Origin: an uncultured Burkholderiales bacterium
GTDB lineage: Bacteria; Pseudomonadota; Gammaproteobacteria; Burkholderiales; Burkholderiaceae_C
Reading direction: 5' to 3'
DNA length: 9,341 nucleotides
NCBI GenBank assembly: GCA_903871865.1
Contig: CAIQIL010000428.1
Location: forward strand, 1 to 9,341
A program made the position numbers and the translations under genes. The notes under the pieces were generated by a model that saw nothing but the letters and a program-made list of their open reading frames with translations, did no database searches and had not been told where the DNA came from. The stretch's first letter is position 1, and every line of letters starts with the position of its first letter. Shown in pieces: positions 1 to 7,477 of this stretch.

Positions 1-1
1 C

Positions 2-2623
2 CTGCCGTTCTCCATGCGGTCGAGTGACTCCTTCTCGTACCATGACAGGGCTCAACTCGCCCTCACTGCCGATTTCCAAGGCTACTTCCCGGCGTCGCCC
101 TTGCGCGAGCCCTTTCACGCGCTTTTGACCCATGCCCCAACGGTTGGACGAGCGTTGGTCCGAGACCTTGTCAACCATGCAACCACCGCGTGGCGCCAGT
201 TTCATCATCACGAGCGGCGTGGTCGCACACCCATCCCGCTGGTTTTGAAATTTCCTTGGCGGCGGCAAGAGTTCTGGGGGGCGCCCATTCACTACGTCTG
301 GTCGCGAGGGCATGGCGGCCCAAAGGTGCTGGAATGTGCCCTGATGGCGCTCGAAGACTGGGCGTTCCGGCAATTGAAGGCGGGCCGACCTGCGGATGAG
401 GTTCTGGAAGAGTTGCTGCAAGGTCACACCAGCATTGCCGTCCTCGGCATAGCGGTGACGGTGGCGCTCCATGCTCGGGAAGTGTCGAGGGTGACGCTGC
501 CCCTTGTTTCCAGCCAGCGTCTATGGCGCATCGATTTGGAGCGGAGCGTTCAGGAGAGCCAGCTTCGCGAAGCCGCCTTGATTGGATTCGAACCGCATGA
601 GGCGGCGCATCGCCAAGCAGTGATCGAGTCTGGCAACCTCCCTGTTAGGACGGTCGAAATCCGCTCGCTCGTGCCGCTGTTCGTGCTGGGGGCGGATGAG
701 GAACTGCGCTCTGCGTGCCGCGCCGCGCTGGAACAGTTCCCTTTCCAGCTTGAGCTCGATTATGAGGATCTGGCGCAAGACGAGGCATACCTGACCGAAC
801 TACGCCGCAAGGCGGAGCTGTGGGCGGAGTTTGGTCGCCAGGAGAACTACGCAACCGCACCCGTAGCCGATCAGGATGGCATGGTCGCCATTGAACTGCT
901 CAGTCCAAGTCATGAAGCGCCGGATGTGGTCGAGGCGCGCGAGCACTTCGAAGAAATTGCGCAAGAGGCGCAGCTATGGCATTGGGTGCAAAAGTGCTTT
1001 GAGGCGGGCGCATTGGTCCCCGATCTTGCCTTGGACGATGCCGCCGAACGTGCCAAGGCGATGGCTTTGGCGGTCGCTGCCGCCACGAACAGGTCACTGT
1101 TACCGAAAAATGAGATTGCGCATGGCTGCATATCAGGTACTGCTGCCGTGATCATTTGCATTGGAGGCACTCACGAGCATGAAGATTGGGCAGTTTCTAC
1201 CTTGTGGTCGTACCGAGATGAGGTCGAAACGCCGCAGGATGAAGTGTTCTCCAGGTCGGTGATTTCGTGGCATCCGAAGATCTTCGTGGCCAGGGCCTTG
1301 GCCGCTCGCATCAGGGAGGACCGTTGCGACGGCTCGGAGCGCGAATCCCTTTATCGGCTTGTTTTGCATCCTTTGCAGGTGGTGGCATTGGAAGCGGTGT
1401 CCGGTATCGCCGCATGCTGGAACAAGGATCCACAGTTTGCCTGGTGCGGGTTCAACCTGGCTTTGAAGCTTGCCCGCGATCGTCGAGCACCGTCAACACC
1501 CCGCGTTGAAGCATCTGAGTGGGCACGGATGGAGGAAGAGCGCAAGAGCCTCGCGTTGGCGGAGACCTTCACTGAACTGTCTGGTCCAGCCTTTCCGCCA
1601 TTGGCACAGCCAATGCCATCCTGGACCCAGACTCATTCTGAGGGTGAGGCTGGGCAGTCCATGGATGAGGACGGCTGGCGAAGTACGGACAACATCTGGC
1701 TCAGCGACTTCGCAGGGGCAGTTTTGCGTCGTGTTCCTATCGACAGCGTCCTGCGCGGACCTGCGTGCGATCAATTGATTGATGCCCTGGAAGGGTTCGT
1801 CACGTGGACCTTGGATACGGTCAACCCCTCGTGGCGAACAGAGGGGCGACGTGGGCGTGGTCGAGATGGCACCAGTCTGTTCGAGTGGCAGCGCCAACTG
1901 GCGAGGCTGCTTGCAGATGTGATTGAGCAGACACCGAGCGCAGAGTTGCGCCGCCGGTTGCTGGCGCCCATCATGGATCAACCCGATGAAGTGGCGATGC
2001 GCATGCTCGCTCCGTTCTCAAGCGCTCTTGCAGCCTCAGCTGTGATTGACGCGCCAAGGATCGATCCACAGGTGCTCAGTGTGCTGGATGCCATCGTTGA
2101 TAGGGTACTGGAGCATGGCGACTTTCGCAGATCTCGGTACAACGATGGCAGGCTTGGCGGCTTCGATCTGCCCGACTTGATCAAGACCTTGCTGTTCGTG
2201 GCCATCACGGGTGCGAATGGTGCGACACGTTTTGCCAACGGGCAATGGAGTGATCTTCCGCAGATCCTGCCGCTTTTGGACAAGCTTGTGCGACATGCCG
2301 CCTGGAATCCCTATGTGGCAACGCAGTTCGTGACGCTGTGCGAGCGCGCGGGGGCGGACTATCCTGCGGATGCTTTCGCGGATCAGGTGCTTGCGCAACT
2401 TGCGGCGGATGGATTGCCCACGGGCTGGAGGGAAGTCGCCGTTCCTGCAGCGATCGCTGGATTGGTTCAGGGGCATGCCGATCGTCACCACCCCTTGCCT
2501 TTGGCGTTGGCAAGGAAGTTGTTGAAAGTGCTCGATGCCCTAGTTGATCTGGGTGATCGCCGGAGCGCTGCCTTGCAGCAGAGCGAAGCTTTCCGTGGTG
2601 TACGTCTGGCGACGCCCGAATGA
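2..2623 (+). CDS. Large helical protein of unknown function, C-terminal part (5' end outside window)
   Basis: The frame is open from the left edge and ends at TGA 2621-2623, leaving 873 codons. An ATG at 14 exists, but codons before it are also open and no Shine-Dalgarno is visible, so I read this as the C-terminal part of a larger gene. No catalytic motif (Walker A, HxH, GDSL and so on) can be recognised in the visible part. It is rich in Ala, Leu, Glu and Arg, and its runs of amphipathic helix suggest an alpha-helical repeat or scaffold domain. Trp/Phe-rich stretches such as RRQEFWGAPIHYVW (about residues 83-96 from the ATG) and the region around VLGIAVTVAL look conserved in type. There is no signal peptide or clear membrane segment. 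Codon third positions are visibly less GC-rich than in tadA or the ETF-QO gene, consistent with acquired DNA. From memory, this style resembles the C-terminal halves of very large bacterial NTPases found in defence islands; that is weak inference, because the diagnostic N-terminus is not in the window. Confidence 0.75.
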   Translation: MPFSMRSSDSFSYHDRAQLALTADFQGYFPASPLREPFHALLTHAPTVGRALVRDLVNHATTAWRQFHHHERRGRTPIPLVLKFPWRRQEFWGAPIHYVWSRGHGGPKVLECALMALEDWAFRQLKAGRPADEVLEELLQGHTSIAVLGIAVTVALHAREVSRVTLPLVSSQRLWRIDLERSVQESQLREAALIGFEPHEAAHRQAVIESGNLPVRTVEIRSLVPLFVLGADEELRSACRAALEQFPFQLELDYEDLAQDEAYLTELRRKAELWAEFGRQENYATAPVADQDGMVAIELLSPSHEAPDVVEAREHFEEIAQEAQLWHWVQKCFEAGALVPDLALDDAAERAKAMALAVAAATNRSLLPKNEIAHGCISGTAAVIICIGGTHEHEDWAVSTLWSYRDEVETPQDEVFSRSVISWHPKIFVARALAARIREDRCDGSERESLYRLVLHPLQVVALEAVSGIAACWNKDPQFAWCGFNLALKLARDRRAPSTPRVEASEWARMEEERKSLALAETFTELSGPAFPPLAQPMPSWTQTHSEGEAGQSMDEDGWRSTDNIWLSDFAGAVLRRVPIDSVLRGPACDQLIDALEGFVTWTLDTVNPSWRTEGRRGRGRDGTSLFEWQRQLARLLADVIEQTPSAELRRRLLAPIMDQPDEVAMRMLAPFSSALAASAVIDAPRIDPQVLSVLDAIVDRVLEHGDFRRSRYNDGRLGGFDLPDLIKTLLFVAITGANGATRFANGQWSDLPQILPLLDKLVRHAAWNPYVATQFVTLCERAGADYPADAFADQVLAQLAADGLPTGWREVAVPAAIAGLVQGHADRHHPLPLALARKLLKVLDALVDLGDRRSAALQQSEAFRGVRLATPE

Positions 2624-3070
2624 ATGTGCATCTCTGGTGCGGGACGATGCATTTGGGCGCCTTGGTACTGACCATGGATCGTCTGGAACCGCCAGCGATA
2701 GCGGTGGGGCCGTGCAACCAACGATCTGTTTGGGCCGCCTATCGCTGATCGAGCGTACCGTCCGACTATTGGCCATCCTTCCGTCTCTCCGCAAGGATAA
2801 GACTGCCGGAGTGGATCAGGTGGGGTTGCCATCGTGATGGTGACGTAGCCTTCATTCGGAGTTTTGCCAGCGCTTTAAGCCGGCTCGCCGTGTACACTTC
2901 ACGATGCGTTATGGCTGTCGTTTGACCGGCAACCATCGTTGCAATCACCACCTTCCAGCGTCGGTAAAAATGACGGTAGAAAGAAATCTTGGAACTTCAA
3001 AAACCTAGTGTCCATGCGGCTCCCAAGGCGCCGGAAATGATCGAGTGGGAATGACTTTGCCTCGCCCATG
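2624..3070. other. Intergenic stretch at accessory/core border
   Basis: About 450 bp between the convergent ends of the large + strand gene and the - strand metal operon. Short open frames here lack ribosome-binding sites and recognisable products. GC is clearly lower than in the operon to its right, with AT-rich patches around 2965-3010. It holds an imperfect inverted repeat (2693-2747) and a small hairpin, GCAAC-catc-GTTGC, at 2929-2942. I see no tRNA, integrase or complete insertion sequence. The simplest reading is the eroded edge of an island. Confidence 0.5.
2693..2747. repeat. Imperfect inverted repeat, about 12-bp arms
   Basis: CAGCGATAGCGG at 2693-2704 is the reverse complement of CCGCCTATCGCTG at 2735-2747, apart from one extra C in the right arm. 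A 30-base loop separates the arms. It starts 70 bp after the stop codon of the large + strand gene. It could fold in RNA as a 3' structure of that transcript, but there is no T-run, so it is not a classical intrinsic terminator. It could also be a relic of a mobile element. Confidence 0.45.
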
Positions 3071-3101
3071 AAAAAGGGGCGGCTCCCCGAGGAGCCGCCC
3101 C
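3071..3101 (-). terminator. Rho-independent terminator of the buf operon
   Basis: A perfect 11-bp stem, GGGGCGGCTCC (3076-3086) with GGAGCCGCCCC (3091-3101), has the 4-base loop CCGA and is preceded on the + strand by AAAAA (3071-3075). Read on the - strand, this is a very strong GC hairpin followed directly by a T-run. It lies 45 bp after the stop codon of the last small gene, so it marks the 3' end of the six-gene operon. On the + strand no T-run follows the hairpin. Confidence 0.92.
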
Positions 3102-3110
3102 AGCACGCTG

Positions 3111-3128
3111 CGGTCCTTCAACGGACCG
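3111..3128 (-). other. Small hairpin in operon 3' untranslated region
   Basis: CGGTCC (3111-3116) pairs with GGACCG (3123-3128) around the 6-base loop TTCAAC. It sits between the stop codon of the 44-residue peptide gene and the main terminator, so the transcript would end in two consecutive hairpins. This could stabilise the 3' end of the mRNA; that role is inference. Confidence 0.4.
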
Positions 3129-3146
3129 GCCGCGCGGTGATCAAGG

Positions 3147-3281
3147 TCAGTGGAAGCAGCAGTCCATCATCTGCTGGAGGCAGCAGGCGATGTCACCGCA
3201 GCAAACGCTGGATGCCAGTGCTGTGGCTGATGCGCTGAACAGTGCCAGAGCAACGCTGATCTTGGTGAATTTGGATGTCAT
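3147..3281 (-). CDS. 44-residue secreted peptide with three Cys-Cys pairs, last gene of the buf operon
   Basis: The start at 3281 is supported by GGAG eight bases upstream of the ATG; the longer in-frame reading would run back into the preceding gene without a ribosome site. Residues 1-23 look like a Sec signal peptide: Lys at 4 and 7, a hydrophobic core, then cleavage after ALA. The predicted mature peptide is about 21 residues, SSVCCGDIACCLQQMMDCCF followed by a final His. It has six cysteines as three CC pairs, two Met and one His, all soft-metal ligands, and no Lys or Arg. I do not recognise a named family. It follows the 100-residue protein gene by 22 bp and is followed by the operon terminator, so it is co-transcribed with the MNIO enzyme BufB and its partner BufC. 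It could be a second modified precursor, a simple Cu(I) or other thiophilic metal binder, or a regulator of the response. Coding status is well supported; function is inference. Confidence 0.8.
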   Translation of the reverse strand: MTSKFTKISVALALFSASATALASSVCCGDIACCLQQMMDCCFH

Positions 3282-3303
3282 GGAGTTTCTCCAATGCTGG
3301 GGT

Positions 3304-3606
3304 TCATGTGGGCGAGATGACGAGCGCGTCTTGGCTCGGTGGTGGGCGCCAGATCTCTGAGCCGACAACGCCCACGGGTTGAATCTGAAGTCCCCCGTCG
3401 GGTCGGGCGCCGGGCGCTTTGAAAGCGCGCACGCTCTTGTCGTCCAAAACAGCTTGATTGTCACCGGGATGGCAGCCTGCACTCAGGCATATGGCCGTGT
3501 CCGGGCAAGCTGCGCCGTCACAGCACGCGTGGATTGGACGCGCTGCGGCCCATGCCGTGTGCAAGGCGAGCAACAGTGCAACAGCGATGGCCAACACACG
3601 GGACAT
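3304..3606 (-). CDS. 100-residue secreted Cys-containing protein of the buf operon
   Basis: The ATG at 3606 lies 9 bp after the DoxX gene's stop codon, with GAGG rather far upstream, so the gene may depend on translational coupling. Residues 1-20 form a signal peptide (Arg3, a long Ala/Leu/Val core, AWA before the cleavage site). The mature protein has five cysteines near its N-terminus, C28, C29, C34, C40 and C45, with His27 and His46 beside two of them. The rest is low in Cys and Pro/Gly-rich and ends with WRPPPSQ near residues 86-92. Small secreted proteins with an N-terminal Cys/His cluster and a C-terminal RPP-type tail occur beside copper and czc-type efflux genes (CopL/CzcI-like in style); I cannot claim membership from sequence alone. 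Being the fifth gene of the operon supports a periplasmic metal-binding or sensing role. It is too unlike BufA1 to be a second DUF2282 precursor. Confidence 0.78.
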   Translation of the reverse strand: MSRVLAIAVALLLALHTAWAAARPIHACCDGAACPDTAICLSAGCHPGDNQAVLDDKSVRAFKAPGARPDGGLQIQPVGVVGSEIWRPPPSQDALVISPT

Positions 3607-3615
3607 GGCTGCAAT

Positions 3616-4155
3616 TTACCTCATGCCGACCTGAAAGTGCCGTGCCAGCAGGTGGTCCAGCGACAGCACACCCGGACCGCGCACGATCAGGCCCAGCAAC
3701 ACCGCAGCCCAGGTGCCATGGGTTGCGTAGGCGCCGGGGTACACGAAGAGCTGGATCACCGCCGTCATGCCCAGCAGCCCGAGAGCCGAGAAGCGCGTGC
3801 CCAGGCCGATCAGGATGAGGGCGGGCAACAGGTGCTCGGCTGTCGCGGCCATCGGTGCGGCGATCTCCGGCGGTACGAAGGGCAGGCGGTACTCCTCCTG
3901 GAACAGTGCCAGCGCGCTGTCCGACAGCCTCGGCCAACCGAGCATGAACTCGCCACTCACGAGGTTGAGCACGAAGCCCTCGACCTTGGTTTGGCCTGAA
4001 CTCCAGAACACCGCTGCGATCGAGAAGCGCGCCAGCAAGGCCAGCAGGCTGTTCGGGATCCGTTCGCATGCGCCGATGAAAGCTTGAACCACTCGGACGT
4101 GCCACGCCAAAGGCGGGGTATGCACATGGGTGTGTGACAAGGATGGTGTGCTCAT
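3616..4155 (-). CDS. DoxX-family membrane protein (buf/gig operon, GigT-like)
   Basis: 179 residues. The start at 4155 is chosen because AAGGG lies six bases upstream, over the end of bufC, and translation begins 11 bp after the bufC stop. Four hydrophobic segments are visible at about residues 36-56, 104-120, 121-138 and 147-163, the usual DoxX topology. The ARFSIAAVFWSSGQTK stretch near residues 42-57 and the AEHLLPALILIGLGTRF stretch (106-122) are typical of the family. The N-terminus carries three His in SHTHVHT. The partner loop between the first two helices is long and contains WPRL and EEYRLP. DoxX proteins commonly form the fourth gene of DUF2282-DUF692-DUF2063 operons, as gigT in Cupriavidus metallidurans. 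Their role there is unsettled; a membrane redox or transport function linked to the exported metallopeptide is a reasonable inference. Identification of the family is secure. Confidence 0.9.
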   Translation of the reverse strand: MSTPSLSHTHVHTPPLAWHVRVVQAFIGACERIPNSLLALLARFSIAAVFWSSGQTKVEGFVLNLVSGEFMLGWPRLSDSALALFQEEYRLPFVPPEIAAPMAATAEHLLPALILIGLGTRFSALGLLGMTAVIQLFVYPGAYATHGTWAAVLLGLIVRGPGVLSLDHLLARHFQVGMR

Positions 4156-4166
4156 GGGGTGTCCCT

Positions 4167-4934
4167 TCAGGGCTGAAAGATGGATGAGATCGCACCCTGT
4201 GCCAGCAACAGGCGCAAGGTCTCGGAGAGGTCGAAGCGAGGGTCGGCCGCCATCGCGTGGGCTGCGGCCATTGCCAGACCCTGATGCGCCAACAGGCCCT
4301 GCGCGAACAGGGCGGTGCCATGCGGCACGGGCAGCACCACCACGTCGAGTGCCTGTCGCAGGACCAGCGCCGACTCGGGCTTTGCCAGGTCCAGCGTGTC
4401 CAGCGTGTCGAGCAGGGCCGCGTCCTGGTGGGCGGCCCACAGCGACACCACGGCGTACCGCGATTGGCACAAGCCGACCGAGGGGTGGCACACCAGACGC
4501 AGCTCGTCCACGCGGTCCGCGTGGGACAGGGCCATGTCGATGTCAGCCTGGGGCAGCGGCGGTGCGTCGGCCGCGTGGCAGGCCCGCACCCTGGCCACTT
4601 CCAGCCGGGCCATGTCTGGCAGGCAAGGCAGTGCCTGTGCTGGCCCGAAGCCGGCGATGAAGTCGGGCAAGGCCTCGCCATAGAACACCATGACCGGCGA
4701 GGTCGGCGGCGAATGCTGCACGAAGGCGCGTGCCATGGCGCGGAAGAAGTCCTCGCCCACCAGTTGCTGCGTGACCGGGAAGGTGTCGGCCAGGTCATCG
4801 ACCAGCGACACCACGACGTTGTTGCGGTGCACCGCCAGGCGGCGGGTCGGGTCCGCCCCATTCCAGGCCGTGAGGCCTGCGGGGCAGGGCAGGGTGGGGT
4901 CCAGCAGGGCGGCGGCGAACAAGGCTTGGCTCAT
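4167..4934 (-). CDS. bufC: DUF2063 family protein, partner of the MNIO enzyme (BufC)
   Basis: 255 residues. The start at 4934 overlaps the bufB stop in an ATGA arrangement, and GGAG stands six bases upstream, which excludes the longer in-frame starts. The N-terminal DUF2063 signature is clear at about residues 31-64, with RLAVHRNNV followed by LVDDLADTFPV and VGEDFF; YGEALPDFI and LPDMARLEVAR follow at about 85-116. The C-terminal half (about 150-255) would form the second domain. Members of this family bind the DUF692 enzyme and recruit the leader of the precursor peptide for modification. There is no signal peptide, so it is cytoplasmic, where modification occurs before export. The overlap with bufB indicates translational coupling and matched amounts of the two partners. 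Known equivalents include GigB of Cupriavidus metallidurans and partner proteins of other MNIO systems. No key region appears to be missing. Confidence 0.93.
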   Translation of the reverse strand: MSQALFAAALLDPTLPCPAGLTAWNGADPTRRLAVHRNNVVVSLVDDLADTFPVTQQLVGEDFFRAMARAFVQHSPPTSPVMVFYGEALPDFIAGFGPAQALPCLPDMARLEVARVRACHAADAPPLPQADIDMALSHADRVDELRLVCHPSVGLCQSRYAVVSLWAAHQDAALLDTLDTLDLAKPESALVLRQALDVVVLPVPHGTALFAQGLLAHQGLAMAAAHAMAADPRFDLSETLRLLLAQGAISSIFQP

Positions 4935-5797
4935 GCGGCGCTCCATCGCGCCAAGGTGCGCTCGATCCGGCTGGCTTCGCTCAGCAGGGTGGCCAGGCTG
5001 GGCAGGTCGTTGTCGCGCTCCAGCAAGGTGGGCAGGGGCCCCAGGCGTGCGATGAGGCGTTCGTGCAGGCGCCACACGGCCTCGTCCACCGGGCTGCCGT
5101 GGTGGTCGATCAGCAAAGGCGCGCCGGCAGCATCTTCGTCAACGGCATGACCGGCCAGGTGCACCTCGCCCACCGCGTGCAGCGGCAGGGCGTCGATGTA
5201 ATCGTCGGCATCGAGCCCATGGTTGGTGCAAGACACATGGGCGTTGTTGAGGTCCAGCAGCAGGCCGCACCCGGTGCGTCGAATCACCTCGCGGAGGAAG
5301 TCGGCTTCGCTGAAGGTGGACGAGGCGAAAGCCAGGTAGGTGGCCGGGTTCTCCAGCAGGATCTGGCGCCGCAGGCGGGACTGCACCTGGTCGATGTGGC
5401 CGCAAACGCGGTCCAGCGTGTCGCCGTCGTAAGGCAAGGGCAGCAGGTCGTTGAGGAAATGCCCGCCGTGGCTGGACCAGGCCAGGTGTTCAGAAAACAC
5501 CGCGGGCTCGCAGCGCTCGATCAGGTCGCTGAGGCGTTGCAGGTGGGCCTCGTCCAGCGGTGCTTCGCCGCCGATCGACAGGCCCACGCCGTGCAGGGAC
5601 AGCGGGTAGCGCTCCCGGATGCGCGCCAGGAAGTGCGGCAAGGGCCCGCCTGCGACCATGTGGTTTTCGGCGTGCACCTCGAAGAAGCCGATGTCAGGGC
5701 CTTGCGCCAGGACATCCTTGAAGTGCTGAGGCTTGAGCCCCAGTCCCGCACGCGCCGGCAGCGTCGCGGGGCGTGTGGGTGGTGTGACGGGTGTCAT
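4931..5797 (-). CDS. bufB: MNIO-family (DUF692) multinuclear non-heme iron oxidase, bufferin maturation (BufB)
   Basis: 288 residues, starting at 5797. GAGG lies nine bases upstream, while the alternative ATG at 5812 has no room for a ribosome site. The family fold is a TIM barrel with two or three iron ions. The expected ligand-type residues are present and in order: GFFEVHAENH (E40, N45), SLHGVGLSIGG (H69), SEHLAW (E103, H104), LLENPATYL (E149, N150), LDLNNAHVSCTNHG (D182, N184, N185, H187), EVHLAGH (E211, H213, H217), IDHHGSPV (D231, H233) and LLERD (E260). In characterised relatives these enzymes oxidise cysteines of a precursor peptide into rings such as thiooxazole or oxazolone-thioamide, with O2 as oxidant. 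In bufferins the modified peptide chelates copper. The upstream neighbour bufA1 is the expected substrate and bufC, overlapping by 4 bp, is the obligate partner. No key residue seems lost, so the enzyme should be active. Confidence 0.95.
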   Translation of the reverse strand: MTPVTPPTRPATLPARAGLGLKPQHFKDVLAQGPDIGFFEVHAENHMVAGGPLPHFLARIRERYPLSLHGVGLSIGGEAPLDEAHLQRLSDLIERCEPAVFSEHLAWSSHGGHFLNDLLPLPYDGDTLDRVCGHIDQVQSRLRRQILLENPATYLAFASSTFSEADFLREVIRRTGCGLLLDLNNAHVSCTNHGLDADDYIDALPLHAVGEVHLAGHAVDEDAAGAPLLIDHHGSPVDEAVWRLHERLIARLGPLPTLLERDNDLPSLATLLSEASRIERTLARWSAA

Positions 5798-5840
5798 GTC
5801 AGCGTGCCTCATCCTTTGGTGTGCGTGGCGCAGGACGGGC

Positions 5841-6146
5841 TCAGGACTTCTTGCCCGCTTTGAACTCGGCCAGTTGCCCGAAGCCACTGGGCGACGTCTT
5901 CGAGCTCAGCTTCTCGCACGTGCCCTTGGGCACGAACTTCCAGGCGTCGCCCTGGTGATCGGTTTTGGAGGTGCCTGCGCAGCTGGTGCCCGGGCCGGCT
6001 GCGCAGTCGTTCTTGCCCTTGAGGGCCACGCCGTAGCACTTCTCTTTGGCGCTGGCTTCGGCGGCAGCGGCCGGCAAGCTCGCGAAGGCGGTGCCGAGCG
6101 CGATCATCAGGGCCAGGGTGGACAGGGGGGTGTGGGTGCGGGTCAT
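5841..6146 (-). CDS. bufA1: BufA1/DUF2282 bufferin precursor, secreted
   Basis: 101 residues. The start at 6146 is preceded by an AAGAGA-type purine stretch, and the next gene begins 43 bp after its stop. Residues 1-29 form a signal-like leader ending PAAAA. In RiPPs of this group the signal region also serves as leader for the modifying complex. The mature part contains the four-cysteine DUF2282 pattern: [17 protein letters not shown] (C37, C48), SCAGTS (C56) and WKFVPKGTC (C77), with DHQGDAW between the last two. A basic, Ser/Gly-rich tail follows to residue 101. In bufferins, central cysteines are converted by the MNIO enzyme to thiooxazoles and the product binds copper in the periplasm, limiting toxicity. 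The gene is first in the operon, directly behind the likely promoter, as expected for the most highly expressed member. The corresponding gene in Cupriavidus metallidurans is gigP. Family assignment is firm; metal specificity is not shown by sequence. Confidence 0.93.
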   Translation of the reverse strand: MTRTHTPLSTLALMIALGTAFASLPAAAAEASAKEKCYGVALKGKNDCAAGPGTSCAGTSKTDHQGDAWKFVPKGTCEKLSSKTSPSGFGQLAEFKAGKKS

Positions 6147-6166
6147 GGGGGTCTCTTTCGCGGTGA

Positions 6167-7414
<1,248 letters not shown>

Positions 7415-7429
7415 TTTGGTTGAGGCATG

Positions 7430-7453
7430 AAAAAAGGGCCCCGGAGGGCCCTT
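7430..7453 (-). terminator. Rho-independent terminator downstream of the ETF-QO gene
   Basis: GGGCCC (7436-7441) pairs with GGGCCC (7446-7451) around the loop CGGA, and flanking AA/TT (7434-7435, 7452-7453) extends the stem. The six A bases at 7430-7435 become a T-run on the - strand, so it ends transcripts of the ETF-QO gene, whose stop is 25 bp away. It lies 15 bp past the tadA stop and may also slow transcription from that side, although only two T follow the hairpin there. Confidence 0.85.
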
Positions 7454-7477
7454 GTGCGCGTGGTGTGCAGCGCAGCA

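Noticed and set aside
2544..2837. 97-codon + strand frame overlapping the end of the large gene
   Set aside because: No ribosome site, no recognisable domain, and it overlaps the real gene's 3' end in another frame.
2951..3015. AT-rich sequence with GTCGGTAAAAATGACGGTAG, resembling an insertion-sequence end
   Set aside because: No matching opposite end, transposase fragment or target duplication could be seen; the resemblance is too short.
3282..3482. N-terminal extension of the 44-residue peptide to an ATG at 3482
   Set aside because: It would overlap the 100-residue protein gene, has no ribosome site, and would bury the signal peptide in the interior.
3518..4861. 447-codon - strand frame covering bufC and DoxX in another frame
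   Set aside because: The translation is Arg/Trp/Pro/Cys-rich, typical of an off-frame GC-rich reading, and it overlaps two genes with clear family signatures and ribosome sites.
5063..5863. 266-codon + strand frame opposite bufB
   Set aside because: Antisense shadow; bufB carries all the expected MNIO residues.
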